A stretch of DNA of 64,000 nt. Source: Gremmenia infestans (lineage: Eukaryota; Ascomycota; Leotiomycetes; Helotiales; Hamatocanthoscyphaceae). Position numbers and translations under genes: made by a program. Positions 8,783 through 18,916 of this stretch are shown piece by piece. Positions within the stretch are counted from its first letter, which is position 1. Every line of letters begins with the position of its first letter. The stretch covers positions 930,001 through 994,000 of the forward strand of contig JAFEVB010000008.1 in the NCBI GenBank assembly GCA_032629725.1, written 5' to 3'. The notes beneath the pieces were generated by a model. That model was given only the letters and a program-made list of their open reading frames with translations, ran no database searches and had not been told where the DNA came from.

Positions 8783-10810
8783 ATGGATTCCATGGGCGGG
8801 ATGATGACCATGGCACCTGGAGTGCCGAGTCTCTTCTACATGCAGCAGATATTCTGGGCCTTTGTTGGTACGGCTATTGGAGTAGCTACGATAGCGAACG
8901 TTCTGAATAAGATCCTTTACTATCAGCGGATATCATCATCGAGAAATGTATCTGGCGCCGCCAAACCGAGATCGTTTTTCTTCCAGACGCATGCTACCAC
9001 CTCAGCGATTATCAGAGAGTTCAGCTACTATTCCAAACCACTATCATTTCGCAATTGGCACTTTTACCTCCCTCCTGTCGGGCCAGTCATAATGATGGTG
9101 GGCTACGTGGTTTTGATTGTAGTCTGTGTGTTCTACAGACTGGACCCGAAAGACTTCCTTCAGTGGGAGGATATTGGTTATCGGTCTGGATTCATCGCCG
9201 TTTGTCAGATGCCGCTGATTGTTTTACTTGCCGAGAAACGCAACATCATCGGCTTTTTCACCGGCGTTGGCTACGAGCGTCTAGCATGGCTCCATCGATG
9301 GGTAGCGAGGGCCCTCCTTTTCACAGTCTTCATTCATATGGGGTTTTGGTTTTCAGAATGGGCAAAATATGACTACATAGGGGTCAAGGTTAAGACCGAT
9401 GCTCTCACACAGAGAGGCATAGCAGCCGGTTCAATTTTGCTATGGCTTGTACTATCATCCGTTGCACCCATTCGTAAACTTTCATACGAGTTTTTCATCG
9501 TTCAGCACATTATCTCATGGCTAGGCTTTTTTACTGCTCTCTACTTCCACGTTCCAGAAGAAAATAGGATCTGGATTTGGCTACCGCTCGCATTCTGGGC
9601 CTTTGATCGATTCATCCGAGCCATCTATCTCATCTACACCAATCTGTCGGTCTTACACAAGAACAGCACTGGTTTCCTGGCATGCAGGGCTACCTTCGAG
9701 CCTCTTGATGAATCACACACCCGTATCACCATTACGAACCCCCCAATCACATGGGCAGCTGGCCAGCACCTGTTCCTGACCTGCCACCCACTTGCACCCC
9801 TCTCTTCGCACCCCTTCACTATCGCTAGCCTTCCGGAAGACGGAAAGCTGGAATTCGTAGTTCGTGCTAAGAAAGGGGCAACGAAGAGATTCTTCAAGTA
9901 CGCACAGAAGGCTTACTCGGGCCTCCCCACTGCCACAGGCAAACCGAACACTGGGAGAAGTGTTCTTATCGATGGTCCTTATGCAACCATTAGACCCCTG
10001 AGACAATTCGACGGCTTGGTGTTTATAGCTGGTTCCACAGGCGCAACATTCACAATGCCGCTGATGAGGGACATTGTCCAGGAGTGGAAAGGAGCAAAAT
10101 CAGCAACCTCGTCCCGACTACCAGGGTTTTCGCCTCCTACTGGAGCAGTAACACGGCATATCCGCTTTGTGTGGGTGGTGAAAAAGAAGTCAGCCGTTGA
10201 GTGGTTCGCTTCGCAGCTTGACCAAGTCGTACGAGACGTTGAGGCTCTACGCAATGAGGGCCACGATATTGCCGTCGATATCAGCATTTACATCACCTGC
10301 GACGATGCTTTGACCAGTGGCCAGTCATCGATTATGGATGGAGCTGGAGCGCCCCGTGGTACTAGAATACAGATCGGCGGCAGTGACAGCTCCTCGGACG
10401 AGAAGAAAGTCTTGACAGAAAATGTCGAGGAGACCTTATCAAGAGTCTCTTCTTCTTCCATCAAAGACTGCTGCTGCACAAGAGTCATCACTGACGAAAA
10501 CGCCATCACGCCACCCTGTGACTGCGCATCCAGGCGCCAACAAAAAGAGACAACAAATTCCTTCGGGAAACCAAATAGGATCGTGGATGCAAGGATCAAC
10601 CTCCTATCAGGTCGTCCGCACGTCTCGAATATAATCCGGAAGACGGCTGAGGTCGCACTCGGAGAGATGGCTGTTGTGGTGTGTGGGCCGCCGGGGTTGG
10701 TTCAATGCACGAGGAATGCGGTAGTTGCTATTAGTGATGATCGAGCGGTACATAAGGGGACGGGTGCACAGGGGATTTACGTCCATGCCGAGGCATTTGG
10801 ATATGCGTAA
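8783..10810 (+). CDS. FRE-type ferric/cupric metalloreductase
   Basis: Intronless, 675 aa from the ATG at 8783. The frame is open 5' of this but has no ATG. The Met-rich N-terminus (MDSMGGMMTM) precedes the first membrane helix. The bis-haem pattern is exact: H171-x13-H185 (in LHRWVARA...FIHMGFWF) and H242-x13-H256. HPFTIAS is the FAD-binding motif, GPYA follows, and AGSTGATFTMPLM with the C-terminal CGPPGLVQ are the NADPH-binding pieces. The enzyme passes electrons from NADPH through FAD and two haems to extracellular Fe(III) or Cu(II); Cu(I) is the CTR substrate. Between the two NADPH-binding parts is a Ser/Cys-rich insert with CCC and CDC clusters (about residues 563-580). Divergent from CTR, with a shared promoter. 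Confidence 0.93.
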   Translation: MDSMGGMMTMAPGVPSLFYMQQIFWAFVGTAIGVATIANVLNKILYYQRISSSRNVSGAAKPRSFFFQTHATTSAIIREFSYYSKPLSFRNWHFYLPPVGPVIMMVGYVVLIVVCVFYRLDPKDFLQWEDIGYRSGFIAVCQMPLIVLLAEKRNIIGFFTGVGYERLAWLHRWVARALLFTVFIHMGFWFSEWAKYDYIGVKVKTDALTQRGIAAGSILLWLVLSSVAPIRKLSYEFFIVQHIISWLGFFTALYFHVPEENRIWIWLPLAFWAFDRFIRAIYLIYTNLSVLHKNSTGFLACRATFEPLDESHTRITITNPPITWAAGQHLFLTCHPLAPLSSHPFTIASLPEDGKLEFVVRAKKGATKRFFKYAQKAYSGLPTATGKPNTGRSVLIDGPYATIRPLRQFDGLVFIAGSTGATFTMPLMRDIVQEWKGAKSATSSRLPGFSPPTGAVTRHIRFVWVVKKKSAVEWFASQLDQVVRDVEALRNEGHDIAVDISIYITCDDALTSGQSSIMDGAGAPRGTRIQIGGSDSSSDEKKVLTENVEETLSRVSSSSIKDCCCTRVITDENAITPPCDCASRRQQKETTNSFGKPNRIVDARINLLSGRPHVSNIIRKTAEVALGEMAVVVCGPPGLVQCTRNAVVAISDDRAVHKGTGAQGIYVHAEAFGYA

Positions 10811-11054
10811 CAAGCATGCTTATTTAAATTTTTATAGTGAATGAATAAATATTCAATCGAACTTCAATACAACGTATCGTCTCTTGGTATAGTGAAGCGG
10901 GTTCGACAATACCGCAGAATACTTTCAGGTTCAAGGAAGGACTTTGCAGGAAATCTATCATGCTTGAGCTACAGTAACGATCAAAATGTCATATATTTCA
11001 TACAATTTCTTCGTGAATGTTTAACCAATTTCGCTTTAAATACAAAACGCATGC

Positions 11055-12790
11055 CTACAGCTTTGAAGCCGGAGAGGAACTTCCAACGCTCGTGATCTCA
11101 TTGTAAAGAAGACTGTGGAGTATTTAGCAGGAATCCCATTTTGTTTGACGACGGGGGAACTTACGATGTCAAGAAATCCGCATAATCCTCTCCAGTTACC
11201 TGGCTAGCGAAATATTGAGCAGCCAACTGGAACTTGTTTCCCTTGGGTCCCTTGGAAGCAAGTGCATCCGCCTGCTCCTTCAGCAGCTTCAAGGCATAAG
11301 CCTTATCAACCTTCTTCCCCTCGGCTGTAGGAACGCCATGTCTAACCCACTGCCAGAGCTGACTCCGGCTGACTTCAGCGGTCGCAGCATCCTCCATAAG
11401 ATAGTTGATGGGCACACAGCCGACACCGCGGAGCCAGCCCTCCATGTACCCGAGCCCGATGTTCAGATTCTTGCGGATGCCGTCTTCGGTAATGCTGCCC
11501 GGGACGTTCATGTTCAGGAGGTCGTTCTGGCCGATCTTCACGTCTTCGCGGCGCACGAACATCTGGTTGGGTGTCGGCATGTGCTTGTTGAAGACCTCGG
11601 ACGCGATGGATGCGAGTGCTGGGTGCGCAACCCAGGTCCCGTCGTGGCCGGCCTTGGCCTCGCGGAGCTTGTCAGCGTAGACGCCCTCCATGGCCTTGTC
11701 GTTGGCCGCCTTGTCGTCCTTGATGGGGATTTGAGCGGCCATGCCTCCCATGGCGTGGACCTGGCGTTTGTGGCAGGTTTGGATGAGGAGCTTGACATAG
11801 GCATCCATGAAAGGCACGGTCATGGTGATGGATGATCGGTCTGGGAGGACGAAGTTGGAATTTTGACGGAACTTCTTGATCACGCTGAAAATGTAGTCCC
11901 ATCTTCCGCAGTTCAGTCCTGCGCTGTGATCCCGGAGCTCGTAGATAATTTCGTCCATCTCGAATGCCGCGAGGATAGTCTCAATCAAGACAGTTCCTCG
12001 GATTGTTCCGCGAGGGATAGCAACGATATCTTGCGAGAGGTTGAAGACATCGTTCCACAGACGAGCCTCAAGGTGAGACTCCATCTTTGGCAAGTAGAAG
12101 TATGGGCCTGTTCCCCGCTGGATGAGCTCCTTCGCGTTGTGGAAGAAGTATAGGCCGAAATCGAACAGACTGCCAGATATTGGTTCCCCGTCAATAGTTA
12201 AATGCTTTTCCTCCAAGTGCCAGCCTCGAGGTCGAACAATCAACGTTGGGAGTGTGCGATCAGTTCGGAGCTTGTATTCCTTCTCTCCCTGCTTGAAATC
12301 GACCTGCTTACGGATAGCATCGTAGAGGTTGACCTGCCCGTTGATCATGTTGTCCCAAGTAGGGGCACTCGAATCTAGTCATACCATGGTTAGCTGATGT
12401 GAACAATCTTGAAGTCGGGCGTAAAGTACCTTCGAGATCTGCCATATATGTCCAGACATTCGAGTTCAGAGCATTTACCACCATCTTGCGGTCTGTGGGC
12501 CCGGTAATTTCCACTCTACGGTCAATCAAGCCCGGAGCAGGACGGGCTCCCTTCCAAGCATCGTTCTCTCGAATATGCTTGGTCTCAGGGAGGAAGTCGG
12601 GCAGAGAGCCCTTGTCGAGCTCTGCTTGTCTGATGACACGGCGCTGGAGCAGCTCTTTCCGGGTGCCATTGAAGGAACGGTGAAGGAGGGCGAGGAAGGC
12701 AAGGGCATCTTTTGTGAGGATCTTCCTGTTGAAGTCTGTGATTGAGCCAGCGACGTTCACGCCTTGGAGGAGGGACTCGGTGGTAGCCAT
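11055..12790 (-). CDS. acuE: Malate synthase, glyoxysomal (glyoxylate cycle)
   Basis: Three exons: 12790-12430, 12374-11165 and 11112-11055. Introns are 55 and 52 bp. Product 542 aa, the normal length. The first junction restores ADLEDSSAPTWDNMINGQV, a conserved malate synthase segment. The second exon carries PRGTIRGTVLIETI with the catalytic Arg region, and the family blocks LNCGRWDYIFS and GLGYMEGWLRG. An ORF ending FLTS at 11161 is not the true end: a GTAAGT donor at 11164 joins a 58-nt exon that adds LLYNEITS and ends ASKL, a PTS1 peroxisomal signal. It condenses acetyl-CoA with glyoxylate to malate during growth on acetate, ethanol or fatty acids. The symbol follows Aspergillus usage. 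Confidence 0.95.
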
Positions 12791-13690
12791 TACGATTGTA
12801 GTTATGGTTGAGCTTTCGTAGATGTTTGCAGCAATAATGTGAGCGGGGAAATGGGTTTTGGGCACAGGCTGGGTAATGTATGTTTATTGTGCGTCAAGAG
12901 CAGAATAAAGACTGGATCAGATAAAAGTGAATGAAATACTAAGTAGTAGCTGGAGTAGACATGGCCCGAGGGCAATAATTCAATGGAGAACCCTTCGGTA
13001 GAGCAGCGTGGATCCGGGTGGAGGGGAGAACGATGTCTGGTTACGGGCAAGCTCGTGAATGTGGGGAAATCCCCAGAAATGGTCAAAGAGTCCAGCTTTG
13101 GAGCTCTGAGCTCTTGCCGCTCTATGACGCATTTTATTTTCCATTCTCCATTCTCTGTTTTCTCTTTGATATTACGAGGCCCACAACAATAGTATTGCCA
13201 CTTTTTACGTCTGCCCTATTTCAATTCCAAACCGTCCAGTTCATAAATGAAATCTACCCCAACCTTTGTGAAGTTCTTTAGTCTCTTTTGCATGTGCTTG
13301 CAGCCTTTGAATATACCTACCGCCTACCCCACCGATTATGACGCTGATTTCCTCCGGTATCGAACTTATCGCATACCTCGGCTTAAGGCTGTCCCTGCGT
13401 ACAGGCGACCCCCCCCTTTTCTTTCCGAGACTTGGTCCCGGTCTCTTCCGACCAGGTCTCGTGATATGCCGTACCCTCGGGGCCTCGGTATGTGTTTCCT
13501 ATTAATCTATCCCTAAATACCTCTCGCTTAGATGTCTGCGGAATAGGGGTAGGGGGGGGAAAGGGCTGAAACCATTTCCAGGTTCCTAGTAAGACCAGCT
13601 CTCTACTCTATACAGAAAATCACAGGCATCTATCCTTCTTACATCCAACGTCTATCTACCCCCCCTAGGTACTATTCTAGGTAATTACTG
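12791..13690. other. Intergenic region, malate synthase promoter
   Basis: 900 bp upstream of malate synthase and downstream of the broken acyltransferase. It contains several short C-rich runs (13410-13418, 13661-13667) and a G run (13549-13560). No gene or element is recognised. Confidence 0.4.
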
Positions 13691-15738
13691 TCACTCCTTC
13701 ACAGAACATTTGCTCGCTACCCACTTCCCAAAGATCGTCGATTGGGAGTCCACCAGCCTCCAAAAGATATCTGCTCCCCAGAGGGACAAGCTCATCACTA
13801 CCGCTACGTATTTCGCAAACGCCCACCAGTCAGTCTCAGGAGCCGCCTTCGCGGCCATCAGCATGGCCCAACCAATGCCGTAAATCAATTGGCCGTGGAG
13901 CACATACAGTGAGAGTGAAATATCCCCCAAGTATTGAGCCAGGCGGGTATTGAATGGTATTTGGATTACTGGCGTAGAGTCTATGGCACATCCGATGGGA
14001 GGGGAGAACGATTCTGCCGTCAGGACAAGGAAAGATCCCAACATATTCCAGATTTTTGGGGTGAGGTAGAGAGTCTGGTAAGGCTCTGGCGTCCAGCTGT
14101 GTATGCGTATTAAACCAGGGGTCCTTTCGCTGTGGTAATCAGGGAAGCCGATTAGGAACAACCCCAAGAAGAATAGACAAATAGCTAGGAGATGTTGAAG
14201 ATACTTCTGCAGGGGTTTCAAAAACCGGCTCCCTCCAGTTTGAGATGGATTGCTCGAGTTGTTAAGCGTGAGAGATGGTTCTGGAAACAGGTCTTGGCGC
14301 AGGAATTGGATTTTAGCTAGGACCATGCCCATGTCCCACTATCCAATCCAAATCACGTAAAACTCAAATATTCCCATGATAAGTAGCCGTGGCGTTTGCT
14401 TTACTCTGGAGAGTGCTATAATGAGAACAAACACCACGACAGAACCTCGGAACTCAATTGGGATAGCTGTTTGAACGCGGGTTAGCATTTATTGTACGGA
14501 ACACTCGAAAGCAAAAGGCCAAAACATGCAGCAGTGCTCCTGAACAAAGCAAAAAAGGGCTAGTAGAGTATTTCGTGACGAACTTACTCCTATCCCAACG
14601 AAGTAGCATTGTAAAAAGTCCACTGTTTGAATAGAGCTCCGAAGCTGTCTCAGGAGCTTACATACTGTCTGCGCTCTTGAAACAGCTCCTAGCTCCCCTC
14701 CAGATATCTAGTAGACTAGTATGAGGACAAGCCTACTATAGATGACTATCATACGGCGGAGAGTATGGGTTGCCGACATCGATAAATTGAAAGGGTTTGA
14801 CGAGAATGAGCATGTTTAAAAACCTGTCGTACAGCTGGTGAAAGAACGTTGGTGCTATTCCTGGAAGGCCGAGCGGCGGCCACGGGTTCACAGGATATAA
14901 ATGGGCCACACGAAACATCATTGATATCAAGGTGGATACGGGTATCGGAAGATATAGTCGAATTCCTCCTCGAAAGACGGACGATGCTAAAGTTTCCAGG
15001 ACTTCTGCGAATTGACGATTCCTCATTTGTCGGAGAGCTTTGTGACTGATTGCAAAGCCTGATACGATGAAGAATATCGTGACCATGCAAATTCCAGAAT
15101 ATATACAGCGTATAATAGGAAGTTGGATGAAAAGGTTTGTGGCAGGCCCACTTTTAGCTCCACGAATCATCATAGGAAACCACTATTATTGACAAACTTA
15201 GCTCCTGTTATGCACAATGGGTTTGAAAGTACAGGAGAGGTTCTTTTTAGAAGTTTCGAGGGCTTATGGGGAGAGCAGTAAGTCACAAAGTCAACGCGAA
15301 ATTTCAAACCGACTTTGGTCCTTACATCTCGAAGTAAATGGTCCTGGAATATCATTAGAATATTGCACTGCATTTCGGGATCAAAAATTCACTGACCTGG
15401 ACAACACAGAAAGCAGCAACTCCATGGAGGCCATCGAGGTAGGATGTCGGATAGAGTTCTCGTTTGGGTCCAGATCGAAGATAACTCGGAATAATCACAA
15501 GTACAAAGCTCCAGACATCGTCCACGACCAACTTTATAGGTCGAAGGGTATAGACTGATCGCAACCGGTTATACCACGAAACGCGTAGGATAATGGTAGG
15601 AGCGTCATCTCCATCCTTGAGAAGCTGTTCGTTTTCGCAATTTTTCACGGAGCACAGCGTTGAGACTGACTGAATCGACCTTCGGGGAAAATATGGCAGA
15701 TCATCTTCGTCTGAGCTGACAGCTGGCGACGGCGGCAA
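13691..15738 (-). pseudogene. Broken acyltransferase-3 family membrane gene
   Basis: Three pieces on the same strand match the order of fungal acyltransferase-3 (OafA-like) proteins. The first (15738 to about 15407) has YLDGLHGVAAFCVV, like the usual LDGLRG start. The second (about 15184-14736) has IRCIYSGICMVTIFFIVSGF and RGGIRLYLPIPVST. The third (14466-13691) has IPIEFRGSVVVF and ends with LGDISLSLYVLHG. After the second piece the frame stops at SHL-TAG-TAG where homologues continue with WTIP, and there is no GT donor in the right phase to reach the CAG acceptor at 14467. In the third piece TAG at 14341-14339 interrupts WIG-stop-WDMG, a conserved stretch. I infer a decayed gene; sequencing error or stop-codon readthrough cannot be excluded. 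Confidence 0.6.
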
Positions 15739-16603
15739 GACAGGAAGACTTTCCAGGGCAAATACTTCTCCAGCAGAGCCTATATATACTTCCAGAATGG
15801 GGATGAATTCTCAGATAGTCCTTTCGCCATTGTGGATGGATGACCTATACTATTACGCGCCTGCTGAAGTTTCTCGGGGTAATTGGTATTATTCTGGAAT
15901 ATATTTGCAAGCATCTCGGAATGAGTGGCAAATACACATCTAAATATAGTCTTTTCCCCAGGGAATGTCGCATTCCGTCTGTAGGAATTCTAGAGTATAG
16001 AATAGCGGGGAGCCAGTGGCCAAGATGAGATGAAACTTTTCAGGGCAGAACTGAGATAGCAACATAACGAGTGTCTCGTGGCTCCTGAGTCTCTGCGCTC
16101 CTTGAACTTTTCAGAGAGGACTCAAGACTGGCATGAGGATTCATACAATGCGCTCGCTTTTCCACCTTGGAAAATCCGAGTATGTTACCCAACTTGGACA
16201 TAAACTCTATTCGCGAAGAGGACCTTTGAAAATAAAGTGAGTATAGATTGGATTATACAGTACAATACGGAGTACACAAGGATTGTGTCAAAATGAAAGC
16301 GCGCATATAATTGTACCGGATCTGAATATTTGCGAACATTGACCCACTACAGTAAGTAATAATCTAATCAGTTGACAACAGGGTATCCGGATTTCTCCGC
16401 GTGCCCGGGCTTTTTCGCGACGTGAAGCTTTTCTGACGAAACATTCCCTTTTTTTTAAAGCTTCCCTGCAATTGCGATTGAGGAGTTTGACAGGACATTC
16501 AGCATTCTTCAGTATACCCGCCATCTTTGCAAAGCTTCAATTGACCTATTCCCCATACCATTGTCACTTCTAGAGGATAATCTACTCACTCACCACCACC
16601 ATA
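15739..16603. other. Intergenic region, fumarase promoter
   Basis: 865 bp without a supported gene. It carries TACGGAGTA at 16266-16274, and a pyrimidine-rich leader runs into the fumarase start. Confidence 0.4.
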
Positions 16604-18400
16604 ATGCTGCGGTCGGGGAGCGGAGCTCTGTCAGGTGCAACATTATTAAATGTACCGAGGACAAGAGCTTCAGCCTTCACTACTACTACCTTGAACATCC
16701 CCTCATGCACGCCATCTCGAGCTTTCCAGAGCAGATCATTCGCAGCTTCCGCCGCCGCATCCAAATCGACTTCAAGACCTAGTCGCTCATCCCCTTCCTC
16801 TTCGACTCTATCCTCCACTCCGAAGCTCTTGAGCATTTCCCAACCCCGCTTTGGCAGACATTTCCACGCAACACCATCCGCAATGGCAGAAACAAGAGCA
16901 GAGACCGATGCATTCGGCGAGGTGCTTGTGCCGGCAGACAAATACTGGGGAGCACAAACAGAGCGGTCCCTGGAAAACTTCAAAATCAACCAGCCGCAGG
17001 ATCGCATGCCACCTCCGATTGTCAGAGCTTTCGGTATCTTAAAGGGCGCCGCAGCCACTGTCAACATGCAATTTGGACTCGACCCCAAAGTTGGTAAAGC
17101 CATTCAAGAAGCTGCCGCCGAAGTAGCTTCCCTCAAGCTGATCGACCACTTTCCCCTCGTTGTCTGGCAGACCGGCTCCGGAACACAGTCAAACATGAAT
17201 GCGAACGAGGTCATCTCCAATCGTGCCATTGAGATACTTGGAGGAAAGATGGGCAGCAAGAAACCTGTGCATCCCAATGACCACGTCAATATGAGTGCCT
17301 CTTCAAACGATACCTTCCCAACTGTTATGCACATTGCTGCGGTGCTCGAAATCGAGAGTGAACTGTTGCCAGCCATCAAGTCTCTTCGAGATGCTCTCCA
17401 GGCAAAGGTCGACGATTTTGAAGCCAAGAAGATCATCAAGATTGGACGAACACATCTCCAGGATGCTACGCCCTTGACTCTCGCCCAAGAGTTCTCTGGA
17501 TATGTGGCACAACTCGACTATGGCGTTAAGCGTGTCGAATCATCCCTCCCAGACCTCCGTCTGCTGGCTCAGGGAGGAACTGCTGTTGGTACGGGAATCA
17601 ACACCTTCAAGGGCTTCGCAGAGGCTATTGCCTCTGAGGTGAGCAAGATGACTGGCACTGAGTTCAAGACTGCACCAAACAAGTTTGAGGCTCTCGCTGC
17701 TCATGATGCTATTGTACAGGCTTCAGGATCCCTCAACACTCTCGCATCTTCCCTTTTCAAAATAGCCCAGGATATCAGATATCTTGGTTCGGGACCACGT
17801 TGTGGTCTTGGAGAACTTGCTCTACCAGAAAACGAACCTGGAAGCAGTATTATGCCCGGCAAGGTAAACCCAACTCAGTGCGAGGCTCTGACCATGGTGT
17901 GTGCCCAAGTTATTGGCAACCACACAGCTACGACGATTGTAAGTTACCTATTTTCCCTGCGCATCTTCCCTCCATGCCTAGCAAATTTCGAGATATTCTA
18001 GCTTCAAATGCATTCAACTTGGCACTAACTCTTCCAGGGCGGTATGAACGGCCAATTTGAACTAAACGTCTTCAAGCCCTTGGTCATTCGAAACCTTCTT
18101 CACAGCATCCGCATACTAAGTGATGGCATGCGAAGCTTCGAGAAGAACTTAGTTGTCGGCCTCCAAGCAAATGAGGAAAAGATCAGCAGTATTGTGAAGG
18201 AGTCCTTGATGCTGGTTACTTGCCTAAACCCCAAGATTGGGTACGACATGGCAAGTAAGGTAGCTAAGAACGCACACAAGAAGGGTTTGACCCTGAAAGA
18301 ATCAGCTATGGAATTGAAGGCTTTGAGTGAGGAGGATTTTGACAGGCTTGTAAAGCCTGAGTTGATGATCAGTCCTGAAGAGTATAAACCGAAGCTCTAG
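16604..18400 (+). CDS. Fumarate hydratase, class II (mitochondrial/cytosolic)
   Basis: Two exons, 16604-17938 and 18038-18400, with a 99-bp intron (GTAAGT...CAG). Product 565 aa from the first ATG. Residues 1-93 are rich in Ser, Ala, Thr and Arg with few acidic residues, as in a mitochondrial presequence. Met94 (16883) opens MAETRAETDAFGEV and lies in a good context (G at -3, G at +4), so it could start a cytosolic form. Class II motifs are clear: GSGTQSNMNANEV, GRTHLQDATPLTL, and the signature GSSIMPGKVNPTQ. The enzyme interconverts fumarate and malate in the TCA cycle; the cytosolic form handles fumarate from other pathways and has a DNA-damage role in yeast. The last exon carries the C-terminal domain. 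Confidence 0.96.
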
Positions 18401-18884
18401 ATGGGTAGATGAGTGTATAGATGTACAAATGTACAATAAATTATAAGATACGTCCCAAGCCCCAGTTTCTCTTTGTGCACCTTGAAGGCATACACATCAC
18501 GTCTCGCTTTCATGATTGACAGCAGATTGTCCCTCGGTAGCCAAAGTACATCCCTAAATATCTAGGTAGCTAGCGGACCTGAAGCGTCCGCATTTTCAGA
18601 TTTTCCGAATTTATGGTGAAGTATTTTCTGTCTTTGCTGGGGCATTTTCTTTACAGCCACAGCATTCAACACATTTTCACTTAAAATATTTGTAGCTCGC
18701 AAGTAAGGAGGCATTTTTGGGGAATAATCCATCATATCCATCACTACATCTCTCTCACTCACAAGCGAACGTTCTAGGAGACAGCCGTCCATGGTAGCCC
18801 TACCTCATACCAAATACTTAAGCCGTTTATTGCCTGAAAATTTTCGTTCTCTCGGGCTGTCTCGAAAGTGTTCGGCGGGTAGAG

Positions 18885-18916
18885 CGGGGGTGGGGGCGGG
18901 GGCGGGGGCGGGGTGG
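18885..18916 (+). repeat. G-rich GGGGGC tandem repeat
   Basis: Five runs of four or five G separated by single T or C bases. The + strand could fold as a G-quadruplex. It lies about 480 bp after the fumarase stop. Confidence 0.8.

Noticed and set aside
5016..10810. Secondary-metabolite or siderophore cluster around the metalloreductase
   Set aside because: No synthetase, synthase or siderophore transporter nearby; the neighbours are copper proteins.
11215..11835. 206-codon frame antisense to malate synthase
   Set aside because: Lies wholly opposite a clear conserved exon and has no family features.
11161..12348. Malate synthase ending at FLTS
   Set aside because: A GTAAGT donor and a downstream exon encoding LLYNEITS...SKL give the proper family end.
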